DNA from: Acanthochromis polyacanthus
Lineage: Eukaryota > Chordata > Actinopteri > Pomacentridae
Length of the DNA stretch: 64,000 bases
Direction: 5' to 3'
Assembly: GCF_021347895.1 (NCBI RefSeq)
Contig: NC_067130.1
Location: 26,929,817-26,993,816 of the forward strand
Part shown: positions 38,251 to 50,164 of the stretch, in pieces
How positions within the stretch are numbered: the stretch's first letter is position 1
Layout: every line of letters starts with the position of its first letter
Notes under the pieces: model-generated
Databases searched by the model: none
Told to the model about the DNA's origin: nothing
The model's input: the letters and a program-made list of their open reading frames with translations, nothing else
Program-made: the position numbers and the translations under genes

Positions 38251-39810
38251 ACCAGGATCCAAGATATCCTGATTTTTTTATAATCCCTAAATTCTCAACA
38301 CACTGGAGCCTACGTTACCCATAATGCACCCTTATTAAATCATCTGTATTGTATCCTCTCAGACCTATCAAAGTCACTCACAGTGTTAGTAGATTTCACT
38401 GTAACAAATAAACCTTTTTTCTTTCATATAACTTCAGCTGTTTGCATAATGTGCACGTTTTTGCTCCCTCCTCCTCCCCAACTTCCTTATCTCACCCAGC
38501 AGGGGTGTAGACTGGCCTCCCCTCCTCCAACAGGCCGGCCGGATTACGCATGTTGGTCTAATCCCATTCATTCTCTCAGCACTCTGACATGAACTGGACC
38601 GTCATGAGTCTGTTGCGCACACATGTACAGGCTCAGGTGTCTCGGTCTGATAAGGACCATGTGGAAGTATTAGCCTCATCAAGCAGCCCCACCACATCAT
38701 GTGAAATCCTGTTTCCTCCCATGATCCTCAGTTTGCCCTTATCATGGCAAGCTGCTCCAAAGCCCTAAACCCTCGTGTCGCCACACGCCCCCTCAGCAGC
38801 TTTGTGTCAGGGATCATCTCTGATGTACACATTGGGAGGATAAACCTGAAATCACTGTTTACATGATAAATATAACTTCAGAAAATGGCAGTGTTTCGGA
38901 GACCTAAGGCTCACTTTGACATGTTATTTTTCTTCTTCTGCATCTGTGAGCATCTGGGATGAGCAGCATGTGGTTTAGTTTTGGTTTTGTTGCTGCAATT
39001 GTACTTTTTTGTTCATTGCAGATTTTGAAAATGATTCTCAAACTAGTTTGAACCCTAAATGTGTTTGTAGTAAAACAATGAGACAGCTTGACAATTTTTG
39101 TGCCTATTTATTATGTGACTGTGTGAGACTAAGCAATGATATGTTTATTCCAAGAGCAAAAAATGTCCCTGAGAGTGCATTAGAAAGCAGAGACAGATGA
39201 GAAATACCATCAGCTTTCCTTTTAATAATAGCTGCAGTGGTTAAAAACAGTGTTTCTAATTGGTAACTTCATCATTATTATCTCTCAAATATTGGATTTG
39301 TACATACTTTTTGTCTGCTGAGAATTGAGCTGAATCATGATGGGTTTTATTTCCGTACTCTGGCCTTGCATAAACAGCAGCTTTCTTGCTGTGCTGGTCC
39401 ACCACAGCTGAGAAATGAAGAGGGAAGGCCGTGATAACTAATGGATGGGCTGAAGGCAGCAGCTGTTTGCTGTTGAGACGCGAGCCAGACGCTGCTCTGC
39501 TCTACAGCAAGCAGACAAAACTGATTATATGTCTGACAAGTCGAAAAAAATGTTGCAACATCAGGTCATTCACACAAACACACAGACCTGATATAAAGCA
39601 TGTATACAGATGTGTACACAGACGGGGTCTAATGGTACACTAAATTGACAGTTCGGTATGAAGCTCTGTTTTAAAGCCATGTTTTGGTATATTTTAGGAT
39701 TATTTTTTCAGATATTTTCTCAAAATGTGAATTTTCTGAAGTAACTATAATAGTCAGAATTCTTACTTCCACTTTTGTCACTCAAATGCCCATTAAGACA
39801 AGGGCAGAAT
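38251..39810. other. non-coding stretch
   Basis: No gene or recognised element. Confidence 0.55.
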
Positions 39811-39949
39811 ATTTATGACTAAATCAACCATCAGAGCCAGCCAACATCGTTAAAAGTGTTCAAAATGACATTGCCTTTTTTGTCTTTTTCAACATCAAGG
39901 ACAGAGAAACACTATCTGAAAAAAAACATGGAATTGTCACTGAACCACA
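39811..39949 (+). repeat. dispersed ~140-bp repeat, copy A
   Basis: The core 'aacatcaaggacagagaaa', followed by ctgaaaaa and 'ggaattgtcactgaaccaca', recurs in the same orientation and order at 50694-50834. The left portions (atttatgactaaatcaacc against atttataattagatcagcc) are also similar. The two copies clearly share ancestry. The family is unrecognised. Confidence 0.75.
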
Positions 39950-40652
39950 GCAACCAGGGGCTCAGTATTTATCCTAAGTTTATGCGCCAAATAGTGGCAG
40001 TTACATGCAGAGAAATCACAGATTTAGAGTGCACAGGAAGTTCAATGAAAGCACAGTGCATAGTGTGAGTTAACACATACATGTCTGCTCAGCTGTCAGC
40101 ACTATCCCTGCCCATTATCTCTATAGCTGATGGAGGAATACTGGTAAAATGTTTTGGCTGGATTTCGCATAAGTACGTCAACAGAACCAGACTTCCGACA
40201 GTCATCTCACAGAGCTAACCAGCGGAACTTAAAGTTAAACATCTTATAGGCTATAAACTGTATGTGTGGATACCAGAGAGTAAATGTGGAAGTTGAATTT
40301 CTTATCCACTTTACCCTCAAGCTAAAGAAATAAACACAGAATTTTCTTTTTTGGCTTTATTGTCTTCATTTCTTCTTGGTGAAGGAAGATTCTGGATATA
40401 TTGACTGCTGTTAAGAACAATGATGTTAGCAGGGAAGGACAATGCTGACACTCGGCCTGTAGCTTTGAACCTTAGCTAAGGGTAACTACCTGTTTTGATA
40501 ATATTAAATATCACAGTTTTAGTAGACTGTGGATGGCTTGCTGCATTTTCTTAGCACGTACATGAACACAAAACAAGATGACATTAAGTTTGAACTAGTA
40601 AAGATAAAGTGTTTGTGCTGTTTTCAAATTTTGCTTTAAAGTCCATCTCCAT
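39950..40652. other. non-coding stretch
   Basis: No gene or recognised element. Confidence 0.55.
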
Positions 40653-41131
40653 TCATTGATTTAACCCCTAAAAACTCATCTTTATGTGTCAAAGTTACAC
40701 ATTTAGAATTTTTTTTCAATAAAATTATTCCTTTCCCTTAATACTATAATTAGATGTAACTCTACAATCTTGCCTCTTCAGAATATGCAGATCTTTAAAG
40801 TCCTCGCTTCTTTCTTCTTTTTCCACCCAACCCCCCACTGATCTCTGCACCAGTAGCACACCAGCTTACTGTAAAACTGCAGTACACAATGACAAGGTGT
40901 AATATTGGAATCACTCAGCCACATTTGTGAAGAACAATAGTGATACAGAAAGTCCACATTTTGCACATTACCATGTTCTTTCTTTCTTTTGTTCTTTCTT
41001 TTGCTACCTATGAAACCCCAGTGATCAGAATCTGTTTTTTGTTTTTGTGGACATGCTCAGCCATGGCCTTTGACTGCTTATTTTGCTCATGATATGTCTT
41101 CTAGCCTATAAACAAAACACCATATGGACAT
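40653..41131 (-). repeat. dispersed ~0.48-kb repeat family, copy 3 (inverted)
   Basis: Read on the minus strand it starts atgtccatatggtgttttgt, then gacatatcatgagcaaaata, 'ctggtgtgctactggtgcag' and 'tggaaaaagaagaaag', and ends 'gagtttttaggggttaaatc'. Same order as copy 2. A TTCT-rich run (about 40976-41000) is specific to this copy. Confidence 0.75.
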
Positions 41132-41269
41132 GTTAACATGGTAAAAAATTAGATTTTTACAGCACATATCATTCTCAGCCAGTCACATTAGTGTACTGGC
41201 TGATTGGTTTCCAATCCACAGATCCTGGTTTTCTCTTAGAAAATCATCATTTGCTTCTTGTGCTTTTGC

Positions 41270-41346
41270 CTGTGCAGTCTGTAAAGCCCTTTGGATTGCC
41301 CTTGGTTATGAAAAGTGCTGTATAAATAAATCTGCCTCGCCTTGCT
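41270..41346 (+). repeat. 3' tail of a non-LTR retroposon
   Basis: The segment contains 'ctgtaaagccctttggattg', 'gaaaagtgctgtataaataa' and then ctgcctcgccttgc. This is the typical 3' end of fish LINEs, with a short CCTTG-type tail. Confidence 0.65.
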
Positions 41347-42909
41347 AAGCGCTTTGGAGCACCTCAGCCACATTAGAAACTGTTTGGGTTTGCAGTTGCT
41401 CGAGTTTTGTCCGTGACTCAGACCTAATCGACACACTTCGCTTCCCTGCACAAAATCGCCCATTAGCATTTTTCACACAGCTGTTTGCACTGCGAAGCTC
41501 ATCTTCACTGTGACAAACATTAAAAACGTTATTCTTAATGACACATTTTGTCACAGAGCGCCCCCCTGTGCCCTTTTGCTAGTGGCTCTGGATAAAAATG
41601 TCAGCGTCGGCGCAGTAGGTTGTACAGTTCCTTGCCTACAAGCAGCTGATGAAAGTATTTGAAACATGACATGACACTCGGGAAATTTCCAGCACAGCAG
41701 GAGGGTCGGTCATTCTTGCATGCAAATGTTAAAAACGTTTGGGAAGAGACAAAAAGAAGTGGGCCAGCCCAAATCCACTTGGCAAATGTACTTCCTCTCG
41801 TGCATGTACGAATGCACACTTTTCTCATTTTCTTTTCAATTTTTGCTTTAGTGGACCCTTTTCAGCACTTGGAGGACAATTCCTCTCAGCAGTGCACTGA
41901 AATCAGGAGAAGCAGTGCAAGGAATCGACCTGCTGGTTTGTTGGAGGAGCAGCAGTGGACAGATTGCACGTCTGATCTCCGCTCTTTTCTATCTGCAGGA
42001 TAACTCACAGCCAAAGACTAAAGAAGCACCAGAACTGATAACTCTCCTGGTGTAATGAGTTTGTAATGAAAATGTGCCCTACAGATGGATTGTTAGTCAT
42101 TTTCGCTTGTTTTTTCCCCCCCTTCTGTTCAGTTATCACTTTGAATCACAGTTGCATTTCAGCTCGTTGTGTGGTGGTTTCATGCACTCTGTTTTTTGAG
42201 AGGCATCAGCTCAGTTTGAGTCAAGAATTTATCAGCAGGGGGGCTGTTGCTCTACATTACTTGTCCACACTGTTGTTTTATCAGCTGACAACATGTCCCT
42301 AAATAGCTGTTTTGTTCAAATATGTGTGAATACAAGCATCATCCAATGTTTCTGAATAGAAAGCTGCCATCAATCTCACCCATCTGGGCGGGTCAGGCTT
42401 TTTTCACCTGCATAACAAGGCCAATAGACAACTTAAAATGTGAGAAGGGGTGGGAGGGAGGGTTCATTTACTCCCCTCTTTCATTTCAACCCTTTGAGCT
42501 ACACATGATCAAGGCTAACACGGTCATCACACTTTCACAAGAGTATAATCTTCTGTTAACCTTTAGTTGAACTCTCACCTAATGAATCCAGAGTGAATTA
42601 TTTTGACACTTGGAGGGAGGTGACACACATATTTATACATCGGCTGCTGGCGATAAACTCATGACATTGACTGACATCCTGTACGTGTAGAATAACCTTC
42701 TGTAAACCATCAAAGTTTACATGAAATTAACTATATATTAGTGATTTCCTTCAACTCTAAAAAATGTCAATGAATCCAAAAACTGAAATTTTTTGAGACC
42801 AAAGTGAAGTCTTAAGATATTTCGTTTTATGAAACCAGCAGTCTAAGATCTAAATATATTCCACTTATGATGTTGCAAAACAGAGAAAAGCAACAAATGT
42901 GTAGATTTT
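41347..42909. other. non-coding stretch
   Basis: No gene or recognised element. A 114-codon plus-strand frame at 41659-42003 has no domain and no splice or promoter context. Confidence 0.5.
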
Positions 42910-42910
42910 A

Positions 42911-42942
42911 TAGGTTAGGGTTAGTAGGTTAGGGTTAGGGTT
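42911..42942 (+). repeat. short telomere-like TTAGGG tract
   Basis: The tract reads taggttagggttag then taggttagggttaggg, giving several TTAGGG units with slips. It may be an interstitial telomeric-type repeat or part of a degraded repeat such as the one at 15667-15940, which carries the complementary CCCTAA units. Confidence 0.8.
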
Positions 42943-42967
42943 GCATTGTATCCTGTAGAGGTTGAAG

Positions 42968-43591
42968 CATAGACTTTATTTAAAAGATGGAGTCTGAAAA
43001 GTGAAGCCAATCCACAAGTGCCTTAAACCCGCATTCTTTCTTACAGCCTCTAGGGGTCTACAACTCTGGTTGCAAAAAGACGCACGGTTCCATAGTGCAT
43101 AGTAATGGTTTATGATCTTTCTTAATAATTTTGTGACTTTTTGAATATAGCTTGATGTTAATTTTGTAAATTAGGGTCCCATTTAGATTAAAATAAAAAA
43201 AATAGCCAGCAAAGGACAACAACTCTGGTTACAATAAGAAGCACAACTGTGGAGAAGTCTATGAGAAAATAACCCTACATCTCATTGATGTTTTTCCTCA
43301 GTAACCATTTTTCTAATGGGTTTATGGTCTCTTTTACTGGTTTCGAGACTTTTTATATACAGTATGATGTTAATTTTATAAATTATGGTCCCATTACAGT
43401 AAATTAGATGATAAAGAATGCTATGTTTGATGACGGGAATACCTTGTGATTGATGGATGCACCACTTACTTCTTATGTCCTGTTTCAAAAGACCAAACAG
43501 CTATGGCTAAATTCCTAACGGAAGACGTCATAATTGGAATCCATGGACCAATAGGTGTCATCATGACTGCTACTTTTATATACAATCTATA
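42968..43591. mobile_element. MITE-like element with internal duplication (624 bp)
   Basis: The left end CATAGACTTTATTTAAAAG and the reversed right end TATAGATTGTATATAAAAG form an inverted terminal repeat continuing to AGTC on both sides. Inside, 'caactctggtt' recurs at 43061 and 43220, and 'gatgttaattttrtaaatta' at 43154 and 43366, so much of the interior is present twice. I recognise the family as a common fish non-coding element. There is no transposase. A target duplication is not clear. Confidence 0.7.
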
Positions 43592-43855
43592 GGGTGGATC
43601 CTCACCCAGCTGACCATGATCTTGATGGAAAAGTACACCCTTGACAGGTTTGCCACTCCAACACTGGGGTGACACATAGAGCCTGATAACCATTCATGCT
43701 CACATTTATGCCTGCAGTCAGTTTAGTTACTAATTAACCTACCATACATGTCTTTAGACTGTGGGAGGAAACCAGATCATGCAGAGGAAACCCACACAGG
43801 AAGAACATGCAAACTGCATAAAAAAATGCCAACTAACCGTCAGGTTTACAACCAA
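43592..43855 (-). repeat. tailed interspersed repeat, minus strand
   Basis: Ordered landmarks on the minus strand include 'tttgcatgttcttcctgtg', 'gtttcctcccacagtctaaa' and 'ggttaattagtaactaaac'. These match the tailed fish repeat family of 50165-50540. It directly abuts the MITE-like element at its left. Confidence 0.6.
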
Positions 43856-44453
43856 GAACTTTCTTAAAAATGTTGGTAAAACACTAGAATTGAAGGTATA
43901 GACACACAACTTGCTTCAAATTTAATAACAACTAGATCTCAACTTCCAACCGTTATCATAGAAAGAACTTCATTTTCTGCCTGCTCAGCAAAGCAGCTCA
44001 GTGGAGGGATATTTGTCCGACTGCTGCTGCTGAGTCACTGCGAGTTCCTGTTACCACGCACTCATTCCCAAAACCTCCCACTGCTCTGCTCAGCCTTGAG
44101 CTAAAACACTGCTACAATACTCTCAACGCTTCTCATTTATTATGAATGGCTTGACTTTGCAATAAGTAAGCCATAAGAAAAAAAAATCCGAAGTGGTGAG
44201 TTTCTGTGCAGTATCTCTGTGATCTGTTGTTGTATGATGGGATCGTTGGGGATCATTTTATAATTGTTGCTAATGCTGCTTGGTCCAGACAGCTTAAATA
44301 TGGATTTACTTGGTGGTAGCACCGAGCTATTCAGATGGCAATCCTGGTCGTCGTTTTTTTTTCTTCACTATTTAGCTTGGTTTATGGTGAAAGGAAATCC
44401 TGCACGCAAAGAGAGTAATTCCGTGGCATCTCCTGCTGCTCTGCATTTTCAGT

Positions 44454-44640
44454 GTAGTCAGAAAGTATTAGGACTGTGATACATTTTTAGTGGTTTTGAC
44501 ACTGCACTCTAGCATAGGGGGATTATAAAAGCAAATAATGACTCTGAAGGCAAAGTGCTGACTTCTGACTTCAGTTTGAGGATGTTTTGCATCCATCACA
44601 TGAATTTTAGATGCTTGGATTAATCAAGATTTGGAGTCTG
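44454..44640 (+). mobile_element. Tc1/mariner-type MITE end fragment
   Basis: The segment begins tagtcagaaagtattaggac, then 'ttttgacactgcactctagc', 'aaatgactctgaaggcaaagtgc' and 'tttgaggatgttttgcatcc'. These resemble, in order, the terminal region of a widespread fish Tc1-type element. Only one end is seen, so it is a truncated relic. Confidence 0.5.
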
Positions 44641-46094
44641 GTTTTTTCAAAGACTTTGTATCAAATAATTCTTCATAGTCAGTGAGTGTCTCTTCAGTTC
44701 TTATCTGTTAACGTGGTTTTTGGTCAGCAGGGTTTCACACCAACTACAATAAACTCCTTTTTTTTGGTCAGTATCCATATTAAGTATTAATGTTTCTATG
44801 CATTGTTAAAGCATTTGTTTTGTTACAGCTACAAGCATGTGTTGAAACACTGTAATAATTCCCAAAACAAAGAAACTATATGTATATTTTTGACTTTTTG
44901 TTTTGTTATCTCTCTCTTGCCCACTATTTTTTTTTCTTTGTCACCTTCAATTGTCTCTCTATATCTTACTCACTTGGATGAACTTCTCTTAAGCTCTATC
45001 TCGAGCCATATTTTCCTTTTTTTTTCCAACCAATGTTGCCTCCTCTATCGGCTACTGCCCCATTGATCGAGGTGTGTGTACATGTGTATGCTCACATGCA
45101 CAGCACCGCGTTAATACCTCCAGCTCGGGTGTATGTGCGCCGACACACACATGTTCAGACATCCTCTGACACACAGGCGTAGTCACGCATAAGTGAGCAG
45201 GCCCATGTCTGGTGATTTAGCGTGAAATGGGACAGGTCATGGACATGGCTGCAGCGCATTGGCAGGTGTTGACCAGGCCAAAGCGATCTATGGAGAACAA
45301 TTTGCACATGTTAGCCACTGTTGCCCTTTTTCCCTCAAGCAGCGCAGGTTCAGATCAGATCAATGCCCAAGGTCCTAAAGCTAAATAAGCTCTAGAATTG
45401 ATCCGGTGGTACATATTCGCATCGATACCTCAGCGGGTTGAAGGAAATGCATTTCTGCAGGGCTTACAAACTTTTAGCATTATCTGCATTATGTTAAGCT
45501 AACCCGCATTTTCAATCACCGACATTAGTAGGAATCTGTACATTTGGGCTGGACATCCTGTTTAAGCGTACAGCTGTTTTGTTTGGCACTGATAATGCAA
45601 GAGGTCTTTGGGTCAGCGGCGGCACTCTTTCAGGCCCTTGGGCCCACCCAAAGGCTGTGCTTGCCCAGACATATGCAGCGAAATCCCCTGTAATCAAGCA
45701 GCTGGAAGGTCCGCTTTGAGGGGATTTGGTGCAATGTGGCAGGTGCCAATCTGACTGCAATCAGGATTTACCACAGGCCCGGCTCCTGATGGCAATTTTA
45801 ACATGAGCGGAGGCTTGGAGACTAATCGCACTCATTCATGAGGTTTCTTGCACAGCAGTCATTCTGTGAAGTTGTAATACTGTGTGTGCGGTCAAACCTA
45901 GAGAACAAGAGTTGGGCTTAAATTGTGACTTCATCGTCTGCTTTTTTTAGGATGGTGACAGTTTTTTTTTTTCCCTTTGTACCCTTATGATTATCATTCC
46001 TATTTTGTATGTTGATTGTGGTGCATGTCAACGTGATTGCACTTTAGTCTGCATGCTGCGAATCCTCTCCTCTATCACATCTCCAGGATTCAGA
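44641..46094. other. non-coding stretch
   Basis: No gene or recognised element. Confidence 0.55.
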
Positions 46095-46755
46095 CCTGCT
46101 GACTGGGGATGACATTCACAGAACATCATTGTTGTATTCATGAAAGCAGCATGAGAGGATTTTTGCTTTGGCACATTATCTTGCAGGAAGTAACCATTAG
46201 AAGATGATAAAATTTGGCCATAAAGGGATGCACATGGTCAGCAGCAACACTCAGACTGTGGCAATCAAACTATGATTGATTGGTATTTGGGGTCCAATGT
46301 GTGCCAAGAAAACATTCCACACACCATCAGTGACCATAGCAGCCTTAAAGTTGTTCACTCTGAGGTGCTTTTCTCCACAGTACAGCTGTAAATGCTGGTT
46401 ATCTGAGCTACCATAGCCTTGTTTTTCAGCTCCAACCACTCTGGCTGTTCTCCTCTGAGCTCTCTCAAGGCATTTCTGTCCACAGAACTGCAGCTCACTG
46501 GATATTTTTGTTTGTCACACCATGCAGAGCAAACTCTAGCAGCTGCTGTGCATGAAAATCCCCTGGAGATGAGCCATTTCAGAGAAACTTAAACCAAAGC
46601 CACTGAGATCATATTTTCTTCAATTCTGAAGTTTAATATGAGCAATAACTGAAACTTCTGACGAGCATCTGAGTGATTTTCGATATTGCACTGCTGCCAC
46701 GTTATTGGTTGATTGAACTATTACAGGAATAAGCAGGTATAAGGTGTTTACCGAC
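46095..46755 (-). mobile_element. decayed Tc1-like transposon relic
   Basis: Blocks such as 'gactggggatgacattcacag', 'agtgccaagaaaacattcc'-like text, 'ctctggctgttctcctctgagc' and 'acagaactgcagctcactgg' follow the antisense order of a fish Tc1 transposase gene. The central stretch is missing and several frames are broken. Both ends are too eroded to define terminal repeats. The coding strand is minus. This lineage differs from those at 8785 and 14348. Confidence 0.65.
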
Positions 46756-46797
46756 AGGTTTTATGTGGCTTTTTTTTGTTTTATTAGTGAGTTTTTA

Positions 46798-47341
46798 TAG
46801 CCTAGCCACGCTAGACCCATGTTCTGAAGGCACAAGGGTCTAGGCACGCTCGACAGGGCTAAAAGGTTGTCTATCAAATCCATCTGCAGCAATTGGGTAG
46901 GTATACAACCAATCAGCACAACGAATAGGCTGACGTAGTTCCTAGAGCACTGGCGGATTGTGACAAAGTCCCATTAGCTTCCCAACCAGCGGAGCCGCGG
47001 AGCCAACTGGTATATTAAGGATTTGCCATATCCCGTCGGCATAAGTCCAAATACGTCTTTCTTCTCAATGAAACACTTCAGTGCCGTCCTTTGTTGATCT
47101 TTCAAGTTGAATTTTAGCTTCAAATCTTTAAGGGCTGTGGCCAAAGCTGAGTCGAAAGATAACTGTTTATTGTGCGCCTCTGTCGTCACTTCGTTACGCC
47201 CGCCTTCTGACTCTACACTTCATGGTGATTGGTCCGGCCAGTTTTAGGAGCATCCAACCTCGAGCCTTATGGAGGGTAACTAGACCCACCCTAGCAGAGA
47301 ATTAAATTCGTTGCCGTGGGTTGTCTAGCGCGGCTAGGCTA
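46798..47341 (-). mobile_element. 544-bp DNA transposon with 9-bp target duplication, carrying a helicase fragment
   Basis: The ends are inverted repeats: left TAGCCTAGCCACGCTAGAC and right (reversed) TAGCCTAGCCGCGCTAGAC, 18 of 19 matching. The 9-bp direct repeat GAGTTTTTA flanks it perfectly at 46789-46797 and 47342-47350. Each end also has an inner fold-back; the left is a perfect 8-bp stem, CTAGACCC (46811-46818) with GGGTCTAG (46836-46843). The interior encodes the first exon-sized piece of a RecQ-like helicase on the minus strand. No transposase is visible, so the copy is non-autonomous. The superfamily is uncertain; a 9-bp duplication is compatible with MULE-type elements, among others. 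Confidence 0.85.
46974..47189 (-). pseudogene. RecQ-like helicase N-terminal fragment (71 aa) inside a transposon
   Basis: The frame runs from MTTEAHNKQLSF to a stop at residue 72. Residues ~30-66 carry the opening of a RecQ-type superfamily 2 helicase: the glutamine pair (KDQQRTALKCF, the motif 0 position) and the Walker A box GLMPTGYGKS followed by LIYQLAP. RecQ helicases are several hundred residues long; here DEAH motif II, motifs III-VI and the RQC region are all absent. The frame loses family resemblance just after QLAP, where a splice donor would be expected in an intact element. It cannot act as a helicase. Its position between transposon ends indicates that it belongs to the element rather than to a host gene. 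Confidence 0.8.
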
Positions 47342-47350
47342 GAGTTTTTA

Positions 47351-50164
47351 GGTTGTTTATTTACTTCAGACACAAATTTCTGCAGGCTTTTCTTTTTGTA
47401 AGTTTCCCAGTTATTTTCAGCATTTTAAATTCTGTTTGGCTTTTTTGTGTTCATAAGTGTAGATTGCTGTGATTTATCTGTGTTAAATGCCTGGAACCAA
47501 GACCAATGAACCAAGCTCTTACTATATTTATCTTACTCTATTTATCGCTTATCTAATTAATCTTATCTCCTTTTGCCACTGTCATTACGGATATCTATTT
47601 CAGTTATACTTTTTGATGTTTTTATGTTGATCTGTTAGTTTGTTTGTTTTTTGCTTCTTTGTAGGACATTTGCAAAGAAAATAATATCACCATCATCATA
47701 CCTGGTATAAATACAGGGTGAATCCTATTAAATAATAAAGTTTTGGTTATATTTCTGTGCCTGTGCTCTGGGTTTATCTTTTCCCTATAGCCTGTGTGGT
47801 AGAGGCATTCAGAACATTTTTTTTTTTGTGTGAACAGTGCACAGAAAAAGAAATTGTAAAAGGGAAAGAAAAAAGAGCTCGAGCCGAAAAGAGAGCGAGA
47901 GAGAGAGAAAAAAAAGGTCAGAGAAGAAGAGACGGTTTGTAAAAGGCAGAAACTCCCGGAGGCTCTGGGACAGTGGGACACACATAAACCGACTCGGCCG
48001 TCCCTCCTCTGTCTGTCTATTATTGATGGGCACGCAGGGTTCCCACTCAGCCATCTGTTCTCAGCTCTCCCGCTCGGTGCCCCTTTCGCTTCATGACTAC
48101 CGCTTTGGCAGGCTGGCATAAGCAGAGCAATGCTGTCCTATCAAAGTGTGAATACTTCATAAATATCTCACACTATCAGGGAGTTAGCTGCTGGAGTACA
48201 CAGAGAGTTAAAAAAGAGTAATGTCATGAATTTTTCATTAATTCTGCCTCTTTGTTGGACGACTTCCAACAACTTGCATTGATTTGCGGCAATAGATAGA
48301 ATCATGTCATGACTGCGTCGTGTATAAACCGACGTGGCAGCTGGGTATGTTTGGTGATGGACTGTCGATAGTCTTGCGCATGTTTTCAGATCTTAATCAC
48401 ATCGCAGCCACACCTTCCCACTGTTAATAACATATGGCTGCAGTTTGGATTTGATTTGAGTGGCAATTGATGACCATGCATATTCAGTCGCCGTTGCCAG
48501 GGGGAACCGGGGTCCCGGCAGCAGAAGCGGGTCTTTTTCGATTGGTTGCCAGGTGGTCACATGTGGCGTTGCTTGGTGTCCAGCTGGGACGGGAGGCCAC
48601 ATGTGGCGAGTCAGGAGGCATGTAAGGTTGGCGTGTATTTGCAAATACTTGGCTTTGCTTCGTAGTTAATCCACGGATGCAACCCTTATCCCTGCTCTGC
48701 CCAGCCCTCCACAGAAACACATGCACACAAGTATTTTTATGCAGTAAATGGATTGTGAAAGTTGCGTGTCGAGGCTGTTTGACTTAACGTGCAGCCTCAG
48801 TTATATCCTCCTGACTGACAAAAAGGGTCAGATGTGGGTTAAGGAGATGCCAGAGGCTGTTGGGTTATGATTAAGGTGAGATATTGGTCAGTGGAGCTTT
48901 GGAAACTTAAGCTATCTCTCCTCGTGTGACTTGTCTTTTCCGTATTCCTAGAGGGGGCGAAAGAGGCTTTATTCTCTGGCTCGCCCCAGAGTTAAGACCC
49001 CCCGGGGAGTGCGAGATGAGAGGGAAATTAATAATGTGTGGCGACTCAAAGGCTTTGACTGAACCGAAGGATCAGAAGAGGGTGACGAGAGTGTACTGGA
49101 GCCAGAGAGGGAAACACAGAAACGCGGGCTGAGAGAAGAAAGACAGCGAGGCCACCTCAAAGCAAAAGGCTGCACAGTAAGAGGAATAATATTATGAAAC
49201 ATAGGAAAGACGTCTAGAAAATTTGTCAGACCAACTCTCAAATGAAAAGGTGCCTTTTCAGTGTTTGAAAAGCAGATCAAATCAAGACATTCATGCACCG
49301 ACACTGACAATGAAACTGTAGCGCCATGTTAAATGTATAGATGAGACATTTAATTGTCATTTTCAGCACAAGATACAAATCCCCCCCCCTCACAACTGCC
49401 CCAAAAACAGATTGCAAATTAGCATTTCCCGCTGCAGCCAGAGGGAGTCACGAACCGCCAGCATCGAGACATATTTTTCACATTATGGTGTGTGAGGCTA
49501 ACATGCACTAAGGAAAAAAAAAGAGAGAACAAACTCCTCAATGTTGAGGAAACTGGAGATGTTTAATATTAATAGCCTCTACTCTCTGATGTGTGAAAGT
49601 CACGCTAGCGTGCTTGGCGCTTAGCGCACTAATGTCTCGTCTCCTCTTGCCGGGCGGCGCTCTGGCCCGGCTGTGACCTCTCTGGCTCTCATCCAGAACC
49701 TCGGCTCCTCCTTTGAACGACAACCTGGCTGAAGGCAGCTGCGTTTAGCCGGATCCTATCGCAGCTGATCGCACCGGGCAGCATTAAATATTAACCACTA
49801 TTAAATGCCAAATTTACCCACCGAATCCACCCATCCGTCCGAGTGTTTCATTCACGGTTGCTGTATTCCCACAGTTAATAATGATGATTGGGCACTGTGC
49901 CATATGCGATCCCTCCCTGCAGCATGTCCAGGTGGGCAAAATGCCACAGAGCTGCACAATGGGTTTATCCATAGTGATTTCTTAAACCGCTGGAGCTAAA
50001 TTAGAAATCTATACTTCTTCTTGTCCTCTCTTCATGTTGGTCGCTATTCACAAAGAATATATGAGGGGGTTAGAAGCAGAATAGTCTGATCCACAAAACA
50101 TCTGAACTGAGCTTTATCGAATTTTATTGTCATATTTTATGGTCTAGATCTTAGTGGAGAGGAC
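47351..50164. other. non-coding stretch with a purine-rich tract
   Basis: No gene is supported. 47838-47932 is a purine-rich AGAG/AAAG tract with few pyrimidines. 49380-49760 and 48460-48620 are less AT-rich and contain several palindromic motifs, such as CACGCTAGCGTG at 49601-49612, but have no coding support. Confidence 0.5.

Noticed and set aside
41659..42003. 114-codon plus-strand frame
   Set aside because: No domain, no splice or promoter context, and alternative frames are equally open. Probably chance.
47622..48119. 165-codon minus-strand frame
   Set aside because: Runs across the purine-rich tract (FFF/SLSLS stretches) with no domain or splice context.
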